Positions 19,250 through 30,411 of a stretch of DNA of 64,000 bases are shown here, in pieces (the first letter of the stretch is position 1; every line of letters starts with the position of its first letter). This stretch comes from Lucinisca nassula (lineage: Eukaryota; Mollusca; Bivalvia; Lucinida; Lucinidae). The notes under the pieces are model-generated. The model saw only the letters and a list, made by a program, of their open reading frames with translations. It made no database searches and was not told where the DNA came from. A program made the position numbers and the translations under genes. The stretch is taken from NCBI GenBank assembly GCA_963580285.1, contig OY757017.1, positions 12,722,538 through 12,786,537 of the forward strand, written 5' to 3'.

Positions 19250-19353
19250 GAATCTTACACTCGTGTTCATTTCATATGAAATTTATGAAACTCCCCGAAG
19301 GCTCGTTTCATAAATTTCATATGAAATGACCACTCGTGTAAGATCCTCTATTT
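19250..19353. repeat. Long hairpin, ATCTTACACTCGTG family
   Basis: Arms ATTTCATATGAAATTTATGA and inverse, outer words ATCTTACACTCG / ACTCGTGTAAGAT. Related hairpins at 24430-24532 and 35360-35508. Confidence 0.7.
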
Positions 19354-19517
19354 AAAGGATAACAGAACTTAAATAGGAACTATCCTATTATCTTATTACT
19401 GTTTTACATGACAGGCATCTTCTGAGACATCTCCAGGGGCCAGTTGTTCAAAACTAACGACGTTGTTAGCTAACGTATCGTTAAAACTTTGATCATTAAA
19501 TATGGCAAATATACTAA

Positions 19518-19586
19518 TATTTTTGCTGAAAAAATGTGAGCAGCTTTTGCTGATGCAAAAGCTGCTCACATTTTTTCAGCAAAAAT
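19518..19586. repeat. Hairpin, GTGAGCAGCTTTTGC family
   Basis: Almost perfect palindrome: ATTTTTGCTGAAAAAATGTG and its inverse around GCTGATGC. Interrupts or sits within sequence of another old repeat. Confidence 0.8.
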
Positions 19587-19871
19587 AACAAAATTTTTGA
19601 CATTGTACTCGCTAGAACAGTTAACAATATTACCACTAACGAGCTCGTTAAAAGCTAACAATAACAACTGGCCCTTGGTTGTTTACATTTACACCAAAAT
19701 CTCTGAGCATGGTTCTACTCTAACAGGAAATAATTTGTTCCTTGGGACACCTACTGAGAAGGGTAGCAAACAATTTTGAGAAGAATTGCTTAGTTTGTAT
19801 ATCAGTTCCCTTACAGAAAGGCTTGGGATTACCGGTATAAAGTTTTTTCCATGCTAAACAATGGGGCGATT

Positions 19872-20212
19872 TTCCTGCTCAGATCAGCACAGAATGTAAT
19901 TTGCCCGGCTCACAAGTTTTAAAAGACAACACTTCTTGGCATTTTAAAGTTTGTGAATGGGACAAATTTCATGCTCATGTAAACTCAGTAAGTAAAATAG
20001 TTTATAACCTGAAGCCCAGGGTTTGGTGTCATCTGGCACCTAGGTCATGAAATAATTTCATGTTCAACTGAATTACTCTGACATTAAAGCATGAAATTTG
20101 TCCCACTCATAATTGAGTATGTAATTTATTCTGCTCATAAATGCCAATGACTTGGCATTTCAAAATTTATGAGTAGCACAAAGAACATTCTTTGCTGATC
20201 TGAGCAGGACAA
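19872..20212. mobile_element. Inverted-repeat element, CCTGCTCAGATCAGC
   Basis: Left TTCCTGCTCAGATCAGCA and right GCTGATCTGAGCAGGA are inverse; internally the CTTGGCATTTTAAAGTTTGTG / CATAAATGCCAATGACTTGG words also mirror. No coding frame. Confidence 0.6.
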
Positions 20213-20419
20213 CTGACTCATTTGTTTGTATTTCAAAAAATTATAAACATAACAAATTTCATCCTCAGTGGAGTTGAGCATGGAAAACTTATTTTATCAC
20301 CAGGCCTGTATTGACATCATGTGAACAAGTCCATGAAATGAAGACCCCCTAAACCCCATTTAATATAGAGAAAACTGGGGTCTACGGGGGTATTCATTAT
20401 TTTTCTTATTTCTGCTCCA

Positions 20420-20491
20420 AGACATAGGCTGTGGGTATTCGTTAGAACCGCCTCAATGAGGTGGTTCTAATGAGCATCCACAACCTATGTT
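20420..20491. repeat. CATTAGAACCGCCTCA hairpin
   Basis: ACATAGGCTGTGGGTATTCG with near-inverse AGCATCCACAACCTATGTT; core ACCGCCTCAATGAGGTGGT. Confidence 0.75.
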
Positions 20492-20611
20492 TTGATAATT
20501 TGCAAGAAAATAATCACGGTTTTTCATCAGAAAAGTAGCCATTTTGGAGAGGTGAAAAATGCACTCTGTCACACAGGTGAGTTATCATAATGAGGCCCGT
20601 ATTGTACTATA

Positions 20612-20718
20612 AGGGGTGGATGGAAAAATCCGTCCCCAGGGACACTGTCCGGCATCACGAGGCTTGCCGAGTGATGCCCAACAGTGATCCCGAGGGACGA
20701 ATTTTTCTATCCACCCCT
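20612..20718. repeat. Large GC-rich hairpin MITE
   Basis: Arms of about 47 bases (AGGGGTGGATGGAAAAATCC and inverse) surround the loop GAGGCTTGCCGA. Several mismatches between the arms are spread evenly, so the two arms have drifted apart since formation. Confidence 0.75.
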
Positions 20719-20986
20719 CACACCCATATTGGATTCTTTTTCTTGCATACCTTCCCTTTCTTACTGCAGATTTTTAATGCTGCAGTCGCTTCGGTTACCA
20801 ACATCCGCCATATTGTGTTGAGACTGCAGGAATGTTTAGTGACGGCACGTAACGTGCATGACGTCAACCTTAACGACGGCGCATACGAGGTCGTAATCAA
20901 CCAGTACATTCATCAAACACGCGATTTTATTTGATTTTGGGTCGGAACATCAGGGTCAGAACATAAATTTCTATCCCAGGGTAAAA

Positions 20987-21122
20987 CTAGAGCTGTCAGT
21001 GAAACTGACTAGGGCCCCGGCAGCGCTATCAGAAATTTGTGGACGGACAGACGGACAGACAGACAGACGGACGGACAGAGTGATTACTATAGGGCACCCA
21101 CACTTTCAGTGCGGGGCCCTAA
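20987..21122. mobile_element. Tandem-repeat element family I, minimal copy
   Basis: Begins AAACTAGAGCTGTCAG, has the word TAGGGCCCCG near its left end and GACGGAC repeats at 21040-21078, and ends TGCGGGGCCCT. This is the shortest element in the window obeying the termini rule: no core repeats remain. Confidence 0.75.
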
Positions 21123-21172
21123 TTACGGATTTCCTTGTCTGGTGTGCAGGAAAGGTAATTCTACAAGCATAC

Positions 21173-21273
21173 CTAAGTCTAGAAGATTTTCTCCTCTCCA
21201 ACCTTCTGGTAGATCAAGCAGCTGAGCAAATTGAGGTCTTGAAAATATGAACATGGATCCTCTACCCAATAAT
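21173..21273 (-). CDS. METTL9: METTL9 exon with GLLGRGSMF
   Basis: Acceptor TTATATAG before 21273 and donor GTATGC after 21173. 101 bases encode LLGRGSMFIFSRPQFAQLL then DLPEGWRGENLLDL. It completes a glycine codon from the previous exon (GG+A) and leaves G for the next. The GRGSMF phrase is diagnostic for the METTL9 family. A pogo-like MITE inserted only 56 bases upstream in the adjacent intron. Confidence 0.93.
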
Positions 21274-21328
21274 CTATATAACATAAGAAGGAAAAAACAT
21301 GGAAAAGAAGTTCTTGGAAAGAAAAATA

Positions 21329-21674
21329 CAGTCAAACTTCAATGGCTCGAACACCTTTGGGACCTCGAAAATCTGTTCGAGACAGTGGTAGTTCGAGCCA
21401 CAGAGGTTACTGTCAGGAGGAATAACAAGATACTTTTAGACATCTTTTCAGTTTTCTATAATGAAAATGTATGCTGTGTGTACTCATTAGAATCGCCTCA
21501 TCGAGGCGATTCTAATGAGTACATAGAACATAGATTTGCAATATAAAAGACTAAAATCTCCTTAATTATCCCCCACTATTACTTATGTAGAGGATTTCGC
21601 TAGCGGCTCAAGAATGGGTTTGACACATCCATGGTAAACGAGCCATCGGTGTTCCAGCCATCAAAGTTCTACTG
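21329..21674. mobile_element. Pogo/Tigger-like MITE, CAGTCAAACTTC family, copy 2
   Basis: Ends as in copy 1 with TA flanks at 21327-21328 and 21675-21676; the internal hairpin (21465-21537) has the right arm altered near its outer end (ACATAGAACATAGATTT). Confidence 0.85.
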
Positions 21675-21743
21675 TACATAGAAACAATTAAGGTGTATAT
21701 TTTGTGATAACCGAAGGATAGTTTTCCATATTTTTCCGTATGA

Positions 21744-21811
21744 ACCTACGTTGTGGGTATTCATAAGGACTCCCTCAGCGAGGCTAGTCTAATGAATACC
21801 CACAACATAGG
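21744..21811. repeat. CATTAGAACCGCCTCA hairpin, diverged
   Basis: ACCTACGTTGTGGGTATTCA pairs with AATGAATACCCACAACATAG; the centre has decayed (CTCAGCGAGG). Confidence 0.65.
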
Positions 21812-21868
21812 TTTTTATGGAGAATGACAAAAACTATCCTCCAGTTGTCACAAAATCCCCAACCTTCC

Positions 21869-22013
21869 CAGCAGGCACATGACTTAATTGTGAGGTCAAA
21901 TCAACATCTGTACAATGTTATGACATTTATGCAACCTCAAATCTACAACTGTGCAACGTCATGATGTTGCATCAACGTTGATTTGACGTTGCCCTAGCGA
22001 CGCGTGCCTGCTG
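21869..22013. mobile_element. CAGCAGGCAC MITE
   Basis: 145 bp with inverted ends CAGCAGGCAC / GTGCCTGCTG and an inner mirror AAATCAACATCT / CAACGTTGATTTGACGTT. No coding frame. Confidence 0.7.
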
Positions 22014-22019
22014 AATCAG

Positions 22020-22436
22020 GATCGTTATGGTACACTAAATATATGGACACCTCAACTCCCTACCATACTTGTTCTAAAATTTGAATAAGTACAATTTACT
22101 AGCCGAAGTTGTGTCTATGTATAGCTAGATGCAGGGTTCAATGTTAACTTAATTAAATAGATGGAAAAGGTGGTCCTGAAATGCACCAGACCTGATCTAA
22201 GTTCAAATGGACCGAAGAAATGATGGAAAAAAAAATCATACTAAAGCGATATATCAGTTGATTATTTCTATTACCTTAAAAATAATTAAAAAATATTTGA
22301 CATCTTGAGGACTCGCTGTAATTCTCTAAAATTTTTAACAAAATTGCTTTATGACCCTGTAGGGAGTCCAAAAGGTGCAGACAGAATAGGTACAATTTAC
22401 TAGCCGAAGTTGTCTCTAAATATAGCTAGATGAATG
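22020..22436. other. Unassigned intron sequence with a short duplication
   Basis: The phrase AGTACAATTTACTAGCCGAAG occurs at about 22087 and again, as GGTACAATTTACTAGCCGAA, at about 22389, and a relative is at 10765. Otherwise nothing recognisable. Confidence 0.4.
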
Positions 22437-23075
22437 GCAAACAGTCTAGATCCTGATCTGCGGCATTTCATCCAGAGCTACACTGTTTTTGCTCAAGCTT
22501 GTCTGTCCTACTACGGTATGCCAATTTAACCTAGATTTGTGTGTGGTGACACGATGTGGTCTAATGTCTGCCTTTCTGAAGTGTAAAGATCTGCAGCTTA
22601 TGGGAGATGAGATCTGAAGCCAACGTGGGAAACTTAACATAGAAAAAGTTGGTTACTCTGACCTAGTTTTGTGAATTGGTTGGTGCATACACTTATGCAG
22701 TTGGAAGGGTCTGCACTAAATATATGAACCTGACCTTGAAAATGTGTTGTATGGTACATTTTGAAAAAATGTGGGTCAGAGTGGCAACTTTTTTGTTGGT
22801 GTGAATCGGAGCTGTTGTAGGTCATACACTGACAAAGTTTAAGAGCCCAGGGTCTAACTTGTTAGTGGTCAAATTATTGACTGTTCTAATAAGTACAATA
22901 TGCAGCACGTGTACTTGCTATTTTTGCTGAAAAAAAATGTGAACAGTTTTTGCATTTGCTTACATTTTTCCAGCAAAAATATCAATAGTTTTAACGTTAC
23001 ATTACCGAACGATATAGTTAGTTTTATGGCTCAAGACTCATGATGCTGTTAGTCCTTGTTATATCAAAACTTTAA

Positions 23076-23545
23076 CCCTTCTCTTGCTGAATATTCAATT
23101 TAGCCAAACCCATTTCTGACTTTTTAACTTCACTACAGCTGGTGTGTGGGAATGTGTGGCGGCTTAAAAAAACGTCTCCCTGCCCTACATCATAGTGTAG
23201 ATTATATTTTCTTGTCCTTTGGGATCATTGATTCCATTGTGGAATTTTGAAAATATCTGAGGGTCACTGATGAGGCCTAATTGGCCAAAAGTAGCTAGTC
23301 TGGCCCAGAAAACATGTACACTCCATATTTTTCACTTCTGTGGTGTATTCCTTGCTTCCAAAGGATAACCCTTTTATAGAACATATTTGAACCAATCAGA
23401 TTACTTGATGTAATTTATTCCAACAAATTCATAAACTAAATGTCAACCAGTGTAGATCCTGATCAGATAGCTTCTTCAGAAGCCATCTGATCTGGATCTA
23501 CACTGTTTGCAAAGATAGGGGTTGTTGTGAACAGCAGGATTACAG
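23076..23545. mobile_element. TTAA-type MITE split by another repeat
   Basis: Starts after TTAA with CCCTTCTCTTGCTGAATATT; the element is interrupted from about 23125 to 23390 by sequence containing the inverse of the 10.5-kb repeat; it resumes with GAACCAATCAGATTACTTGA and the palindrome at 23444-23510. The right end is degraded. Confidence 0.55.
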
Positions 23546-23671
23546 TTGATCAATGAGAATGATAAAAAGCTCACACCATTGCTGAAAAAGGTGAACAGCT
23601 TTTACTCACATTTTTCAGCAAAAATACAGTACCAATGTACTGGCAAACAATCTGAAAAAAAAAATACCTAC

Positions 23672-23862
23672 CCATTTATTGATGTACTGGTCATAAACCA
23701 GCCTAGAACAGATTTAGCCAGAGAATGACCTATCTGTACCAACACCCAGTCAGCCTTCTCATAACAGTTCTCCAAGAATTCAGTCGCCTCTTCATCTTGG
23801 TGAAACTGTATAAACCTTTCACATATATCTTCTGGGAGCTTCTGTCTGTTTATAAAGTACCA
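23672..23862 (-). CDS. METTL9: METTL9 exon with WYFIN and CYEKAD
   Basis: Acceptor TTTGTTTCAG before 23862 and donor GTAGGT after 23672. 191 bases encode WYFINRQKLPEDICERFIQF, then HQDEEATEFLENCYEKADWV and a hydrophobic helix ending FMTSTSIN plus two bases of glycine. It is the helical cap before the Rossmann fold. The exon begins in phase 0. Confidence 0.93.
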
Positions 23863-23932
23863 CTGAAACAAAAGTGGTTTGGCACGTTAGTACACCAAAC
23901 ATCTTTGTATAAACACTGTTGTCATTACAGTT

Positions 23933-24232
23933 TTTTGTTTGATTTAGGGTTTAACATCCCCATCAACACTGTAAAGGTAATTTTGGAGATGTTGCTTCCA
24001 ATTTTGTGGGACTTTTACCCGACATTGAGATTTCATGACATCTCAAGCCCTGCCGCCCAGTAAAACCAACAGCGTTATAAGCATGGATGGGCCAACTTGC
24101 ACCGCATTGCCAGGGCAGGCTTAGATCCTCTAAGCGGTTTACCAGTACTTGGGTGCGGGTCGGTTTCAGCTCTACGTGGAAGCATCATGCAGCCCATCTA
24201 TTTCTTCAAGCCCCGATGGGCAGGGGTGGTTT
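23933..24232 (-). mobile_element. SINE-like element S1
   Basis: Near full-length copy; directly followed by the pogo-like MITE at 24240, which lies in its outer flank. Confidence 0.75.
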
Positions 24233-24239
24233 GTCATTA

Positions 24240-24420
24240 CAGTAAAATTCCGCTATTAAGGCCACCTAAAATCAAGACTAAATCTGCTTTTAAAAGCTTA
24301 CTGAGAAGGTTTCATTTGTTCTTCCTTTCTGTTTTCCACACCCAGTGTCTCATAAAAAGAGACCACCACTGGGACTGTTTGAACAGTCCCAAAGGTGGTC
24401 TTAATATAGGAATTTTACTG
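24240..24420. mobile_element. pogo-like MITE, CAGTAAAATTCC family, uninterrupted
   Basis: 181 bp with TA on each side (24238-24239, 24421-24422); inverted ends CAGTAAAATTCCGCTATTAA and TTAATATAGGAATTTTACTG. Internal stem GGGACTGTTTGAACAGTCCC. Confidence 0.85.
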
Positions 24421-24429
24421 TATATTATA

Positions 24430-24532
24430 TAGAAGATCTTACATGAGTGGTCATTTCATATAAAATTTATCAAACAAGCCTTTGGCGAGCTTCATAAATT
24501 TCTAATTACAAAATGGCCACGAATGTAAGATT
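24430..24532. repeat. Long hairpin, ATCTTACACTCGTG family
   Basis: ATCTTACATGAGTGGTCATT pairs with the right arm ending CCACGAATGTAAGAT; more mismatches than the 19.2-kb copy. Confidence 0.65.
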
Positions 24533-24734
24533 CTGTTTATCATATAATGATTTTAAATCGGGTTTATTGCTGAAGAGGTTCAAAAGAATGGATAAGGTTG
24601 TCATGGAAGGCATTATGACGTTATGTGCCAGTTACCATGCATTATTACATGTACATGTGTTGTCATGATTTTTATTACATGACATTATCCACTATTAAAA
24701 TAACAGCAGTGTTATATGATAATTATTATTATTA

Positions 24735-24952
24735 GCCCTTCAACTGCTTCATAAATTCCTGGAGCAGATGCCAATCTGATTTTTCATAATATTTTTCAAA
24801 GTTAACACATGGTTCATAAGGCTTGACATTACATGTGAATCGTCTGCCAGGCAGACGATTCACATGTAATGTCAAGACATATTTTCACTGAATAACAAGA
24901 AAAAAATACACTCGAAAATGCCATCTGCCGGTCGTTATTGGCAGTCTAAGGG
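24735..24952. mobile_element. TTAA-type MITE with a perfect 26-bp-arm palindrome
   Basis: Ends GCCCTTCAACTGC / GCAGTCTAAGGG, TTAA on the right. The palindrome 24822-24876 has two perfectly complementary 26-base arms and a 3-base loop. Confidence 0.7.
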
Positions 24953-25111
24953 TTAATACAGCTTTGGAAATACATGTAATGTACATGTAATATATAACAT
25001 TATAATTATACATGTACATGTATGTTACGTCATTACAATTATTGTTTAATGATGGATCCCAAAAATGACTGATCAAACAGAAAAATGACTTCTAATGGTA
25101 ATTTTTATGCC

Positions 25112-25196
25112 CCTGTAGGAAGGCATATAGTTTTTGCCCTGTCCGTTTGTGCATTTGGGGGTTTGTGCGTTTGTAAGTCCACACTTTTTCAGGGGC
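25112..25196. repeat. Short TATGCCCC module, inverted relative to 29.3 and 32.8 kb
   Basis: Contains TATGCCCCTGTAGGAAGGCA and TAGTTTTTGCCCTGTCCGTT; the same words in reverse complement appear at 29328-29397 and 32743-32826. It seems to be the left arm of a repeat whose right arms lie there. Confidence 0.6.
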
Positions 25197-25244
25197 ATTG
25201 CTCACTTATAGTGGCAGCTCTTGTTTCTAATAATCTATACATTA

Positions 25245-26542
25245 CGAGGGTAGGCTGAAAAGTTCTGAGCCTGACCAAGAAGCAGGCATCGAACAGCCAT
25301 GAAATTTTGTATTCATTAAATCCAAACCTTTATTATTACTTGATTTGACTCAAATGAGTTCAAGTTTACCTGCAATAACGTAGAAATTCTAGACTTTGAA
25401 AATTGATACTAGCACGTTTTTGAGAAAATGGACACAATCTGGCATCGTGGTGTCATCAAGAACCTCCATAAAAAGGGGTTAGCTCCTAAGGACATTCATG
25501 ACGATATGGTTGCTACATTAGGGGATGATGCTCCTTCGTATGCGACCGCGAAAAGGTGGGCAGCAAATTTTAAGATGGGCAAGGACAGCCTTGAAGACGA
25601 TGACTTGTGTGGACGACCAACAACGGCAACAACTGAGGAAACCATCAGCCAAGTGCACAGGGCCGTGATGGATGACAGGCGTTTAACTGTGAATCAGTTA
25701 GCTAACACTGTTGGCATCTCCCGTGAATGAGTAGAGAACATTCTATACAGTGAATTAGGAATGTCAAAGGTTTCCGCCAGATGGGTGCCACGGCTTTTGA
25801 CTTCTGACCAAAAGTTGACCAGACGGAAACTGTCACAAGCCAACTTGGCTATTTTTGAAGCAGACCAAGATGGCTTTCTTGACCGTTTTGTCACTCAGGA
25901 TGAGTGTTGGGTTCATCACTTTGAGCCAGAGACCAAAAGACAATCCATGCAATGGAAGCACCCTGGCTCACCCCCTCCAAAGAAGGCAAAGGTTGTCTCC
26001 TCTGCAGGGAAGGTGATGGCATCAGTGTTCTGGGATGCCAAGGGTATAAGATACATAGATTACCTTCAAAAGGGCAGAACAATTAATAAGGAGTATTATG
26101 CAGATCTGCTTAAACAACTGCGAAAAGCAATTAAGGCTAAACGACCCGGAAAATTGACAAAAGGGGTCTTGTTGCATCAGGACAATGCGCCTGCTCATAA
26201 ATCGGTTGTCGCAATGGCTGCTGTGCATGACTGTGGCTTCACACTTGTCAATCACCCTCCGTATTCACCTAATCTAGCTCCATCAGATTATTTCCTGTTT
26301 CCAAACATGAAAAAGCACTTGGCTGGGCAGCATTATCGGTCAGATGAGGAGGTGATAGCTGCTGTGGAGGAGTTTTTCAGGGACCAAGATGAGACCTTCT
26401 ATACCACTGGGATCCAAGGGCTCCAGCATCGCTGGAGGAAGTGTGTGGACAGGAAGGGAGACTATGTTGAAAAATAAGGCACTTTCAGCATGGACAAACC
26501 ACTGGATCTTGGTCAGGCTCAGAACTTTTCAGCCTACCCTCG
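25245..26542 (+). mobile_element. mariner transposon, full length with TA target duplication
   Basis: 1,298 bp. Inverted ends CGAGGGTAGGCTGAAAAGTT and AACTTTTCAGCCTACCCTCG extend about 30 bases; TA lies on both sides (25243-25244, 26543-26544). It contains one transposase frame with a single in-frame stop. It inserted in the METTL9 intron upstream of the 23.7-kb exon. Confidence 0.95.
25428..26477 (+). pseudogene. mariner transposase with one premature TGA
   Basis: A 349-codon frame is open except for TGA at 25728-25730, just after the HTH phrase NQLANTVGISRE; both halves are in the same frame. Visible catalytic parts are VTQDECWVHHF (first Asp, about residue 157), LLHQDNAPAH (second Asp, about 249) and YSPNLAPSDYFLF (third Asp, 34 residues after the second, the D34D spacing of mariner). 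The linker motif RWVPRLLT corresponds to the conserved WVPHEL region. An Arg CGA changed to TGA by one C-to-T step, a methyl-CpG type change, would explain the stop. Translation from the second half alone would lack the DNA-binding domain. Confidence 0.93.
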
Positions 26543-26606
26543 TAAATGATTTTTGGACCCCCAACAATTCCATAATGATCCTAAGTATTGAGACAGATAG
26601 GACAAA

Positions 26607-26675
26607 GCAAACAGTGCAGACCCAGATCAGACTACTCCTGTAGGAGCAGTCTGATCAGGTGTCTTAACTGTTTGC
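26607..26675. repeat. Palindromic hairpin, GCAAACAGTGTAG family
   Basis: GACTACTCC / GGAGCAGTC inner stem, 65 bases from the mariner end. Confidence 0.75.
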
Positions 26676-26860
26676 CATTCGGTCTGCACCTTTTGGACTG
26701 CTTGCTGGATTATGAGACAAATTTGTCAAAATTTTAGGAAAGCTACAGGAAGTCCTTAATGTGTTTGAATTTTCAGGATTTTTACGGTAGTGTAATATAA
26801 AGGCTTTTGTGTAATATACATGTAAGTTGTTTTTTTTCCATTAAATGATGTTTATTGAGT

Positions 26861-27020
26861 GCGAGGGTGTTTGAGTTTTACATTCCACCAACAGCTAAGG
26901 TCATATGGAGACGGGACCTCGGTTGAAAGACTCATCCAAAAGTCTGGAGAAGCCCGGGATCCATCCTGCGACCCCTGGTTTACAAGGAGAATAGCGTAAC
27001 CACTGCACCACGGAGGCTTC
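26861..27020 (-). mobile_element. tRNA-derived SINE S2
   Basis: Reverse copy: GTTTGAGTTTTACATTCCAC tail at left, head with TGGTTTACAAGGAGAATAGC and CCACGGAGGCTTC at right. Confidence 0.8.
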
Positions 27021-27271
27021 TAATGTTTATTGATGAAGTTTGATTGTGAATGACACTAGCTAAGAAAATCTGTCCCACAACATAGGAAAACAGAGTTGAC
27101 TAAGAACTCAAACTGCATATGACGGAATTTGCAGATGCCATTTTCAATTATTTTTCCCCTATTTTAACCTTAAGATGTGAAAAAAAATATATCTGAAGAT
27201 GTCGTCTGCTTACAAGCATGTCTTCTGCTTAATCTTCCTGTAAACTTTTTTTAAAATATTTTTGTATACAG

Positions 27272-27339
27272 GCAAACAGTGTGGGCCCAGATCAGACTGC
27301 TCCTACCGGAGCAGTCTGATCTGGGTCCACGATGTTTGC
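27272..27339. repeat. Palindromic hairpin, GCAAACAGTGTAG family
   Basis: Perfect inner stem GACTGCTCC / GGAGCAGTC around TAC; outer right arm altered (CACGATGTTTGC). Confidence 0.8.
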
Positions 27340-27392
27340 AAACAAGAGCTGTCACTATATTAGCAATGCCTCTGTGGGAGCCAATTTGAGGG

Positions 27393-29325
27393 GAAACTAG
27401 AAATGTGTCCAGACGACACAGATGCCCCCGCCAAGGGCCCCGCCTCACCCCGAAAATCCAAGTTGCAACAAAATTTGTCATCAGGAACATTTGTGAGAAG
27501 TTATATTGAAATTGGTGAAAAAATGTAAGCGCTAGAGCAATGACAAAGTTTTTCTAAAAACAGCCACAGTGACCTTGACCTTGAAAGTCGAACTCGCTCG
27601 AGATATTAACATAAGGAACATTTGTGTGAAGTAACATTGAAATCAGTGAAGAAATGTAGTCGCTTGAGCGATGACAAAGTTTTTCTAAAAATAGCCACAG
27701 TGACCTTGACCTTGAAAGTTGAAATCGCTCGAGATATTGTCACAAGGAACATTTGTGTGAAGTTATATTGAAATCGGTGAAGAAATGTAAGCGCTGGAGC
27801 GATGACGAAGTTTTTCTAAAAATAGCCAGTGACCTTGACCTTGAAAGTGGAACTTGCTAGAGATATTCTCATAAGGAACATTTGTGTGAAGTAATATTGA
27901 AATTGGTGAAAAAAAGTAGCGCTAGAGCAATGACAAAGTTTTTCTAAAAATAGTCACTGTGACCTTGACCTTGAAAGTCAAACTCGTTCGAGATATTGTC
28001 ATAAGGAACATTTGTGTGAAGTTATTTTGAAACCAGTGAAGAAATGCAGGCGCTAGAGCGATGACAAAGTTTTTCTAAAAATAGCCACAGTGACCTTGAC
28101 CTTGAAAGTCGAAATGGCTCGTGATATTGTCATAAGGAATATTTGTGTAAAGTTATATTGAAATCGGTGAAGAAATGTAAGCGCTAGAGCGATGACAAAG
28201 TTTTTCTAAAAATAGCCACAGTGACCTTGACCTTCAGGTCATGACCTTGAAAGACGAACTCACTCGAGATATTGTCATAAGGAACATTTGTGTAAAGTTA
28301 TATTGAAATCAGTGAAGAAATATAGACCCTAGAGCTATGTTTGTGCGAGGGCATAATTAAAATTTTTTAAGTCAGTGACCTTGACCTTGAGCTCATGGGC
28401 AGGGGTGGGGGTATTGCTGAATAAAATGGACAGGTATCTAATATCATACCAAATATCAACTCAAACCATCGCATGATTTGGAAAATATCAACTCTTAATA
28501 TATCTAATTAAAAATTTCTAAATCTGTGACCTTGACCTTGAAGCCATAGGCATGAGTGGGGGTATTGCCAAATAAACATTTGGACCTATATCTATCATCA
28601 TAGCATACATAAGCGAAATCCCTAATATAGTTTGGAAAATTTGAGCTCTTTAAGATCTTTCACATTAAAATTGTCTAAGTCTGTGACCTTGACCTTGAGG
28701 TCATAGGCATGGGTGGGGGTATTGCTGAATAAAACATTGTACCTATATATCTATCATCATATGAACCAAAGCCATCATAAAAGTTCAGGTTCTACCAGGT
28801 ACAAATACCTTAACTGGAGTCTTTAACAAGGGAAATTTTTAAGTCCATGACCTTATCTTTGAGGCCATGGGCATGGGTGGGGGTATCGCTGAATAAAACT
28901 TTGGACCTATATCTATAATCATACCAAATATGAACCAATTCCATCGAATGGTTTTGAAAATATGAGTTCTAAAATGTTCAAGTCTACCTGTTACAAAAAC
29001 CTTAACCTGAGTCTTTAACATTGAAACTGTCTAAGTCTGTGACCTTGACCTTGAGGTCACAGGCATGGGTGGGGGTATTGCTTAATAAAACTTTGGACCT
29101 ATATCTATCATCATACCAAAGATGAACCAGTTCCATCAAATGGTTAGGAAAATATGAGTTCTAAAAGTTCAGGCTCTACCTGTTACAAAAACTTTAACCT
29201 GAGGTTACAGGATCACCTATGTACGTACGTACACACACACATACAGACGGACGGACGTACACATGTACGCACGTACGGAAAACCGAAAAACTATATGCCC
29301 CCGGCATCATATGATGCGGGGGCAT
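27393..29325. mobile_element. Tandem-repeat element family A, copy 1
   Basis: Starts AACTAGAAATGTGTCCAGAC with GATGCCCCCGC just inside. Two repeat classes follow: about seven units of 130 bases with GTGACCTTGACCTTGA and ATTGTCATAAGGAACATTTG, then longer units with GGCATGGGTGGGGGTATTGC. After an ACGG/ACGT tract (29221-29280) a hairpin CCCCCGGCATCATATGATGC precedes the end GCGGGGGCAT. Copy 2 is at 41446-42704. Non-coding. Confidence 0.85.
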
Positions 29326-29397
29326 AAAAAAGTGTGGACTAACCCACAAACAAACGGACAGTGCAAAAACTATATGCCCTCCTAAGGGGGCATAAAA
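29326..29397. repeat. TATGCCCC module, right arm
   Basis: AAGTGTGGACTAACCCACAA to TATGCCCTCCTAAGGGGGCA; matches 32743-32826 and the inverse of 25112-25196. Confidence 0.6.
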
Positions 29398-30411
29398 ATT
29401 TAACAAAATTGTCAAAGAAATGTGGAAGTAGTTTGCATCACAAGGTTTAAGAACGCAATTTTCAGAAAATAAATGGCCGTAACTCCTTCCCAGATGATAG
29501 GAACAACGTGAAAATTGTGTTAGGCACCCCTTTACCTCACATGGAATGCATGTGCAAAGTTTAAGCTCAATCGGTGAAGAAATGTGGAAGTAGTTCGCGT
29601 CACAAGGTTTTCGAACACGTTTTTCATAAAATCAAGGGCCATAACTTCCTCGCAGGTGATAGGATCGACTTGAAAATTGTGTTGGGCACCCCTTCACCTC
29701 ACAAAGAATGCATGTGTAAAGTTTCAGCTCAATCGGTGAAGAAATGTGGAGAAAGTTTGCGTCACAAGATATTTAGCGCATTTTTGAGAAAATCAAGGGC
29801 CATAACTGCAAAACGCTTCATCCAAGCAGAATGAATTTTGTGTTAGGCATATCTACATATCATTGCAAATGCATATGCAAAAATTTAACAAAATTGTCGG
29901 AGTAATGTGGAAGTAGTTCGCGTCACAAGGTTTAAGAACGCGTTTTCAGAAAATAAAGGGCTGTAACTCCTTTGCAGATGATAGGATCAACGTGAAAATT
30001 ATGTTAGGCACCCCTTTACCTCACAAGAAATGCATGTGCAAAGTTTCAGCTCAGCGGTGAAGAAATGTGGAAGAAGTTTGCGTCGCAAGGTTTTCGAAAG
30101 CTTTTTTTCAGAAAATCAAGGGCTGTAACTCCATCACAGCTGATAGGATCAACTTGAAATTTGTGTTAGGCATACCTTCACCTCACAAGGAATGCATGTG
30201 CAAAGTTTCAGCTGAATCAGTGAAGAAATGTTGAAGAAGTTCGCATCACAAGGTTTTTAGCACATTTTTTAGAAAATAAAGGGCCATAACTCCAACGTAA
30301 ACGAGAGGACCAATGTGAAAATTGTGTCAGGCACCCCTGCACCTCACAAGGAATGCATGTGCAAAGTTTCAGCTCAATCAGTGAAGAAATGGGGAAGTAG
30401 TTTGCATCACA
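29398..30411. repeat. Tandem array B, about 175-bp units
   Basis: About six units sharing GAAGAAATGTGGAAGTAGTT, GCGTCACAAGGTTT and AATGCATGTGCAAAGTTT. The left end joins the module above and the right end is cut directly by family C, so no complete element end is visible. Confidence 0.75.

Noticed and set aside
29221..29280. The ACGG/ACGT tract as an independent microsatellite or recombination hotspot
   Set aside because: It sits at the same place before the 3' end in each element family, so it is a part of the element plan.
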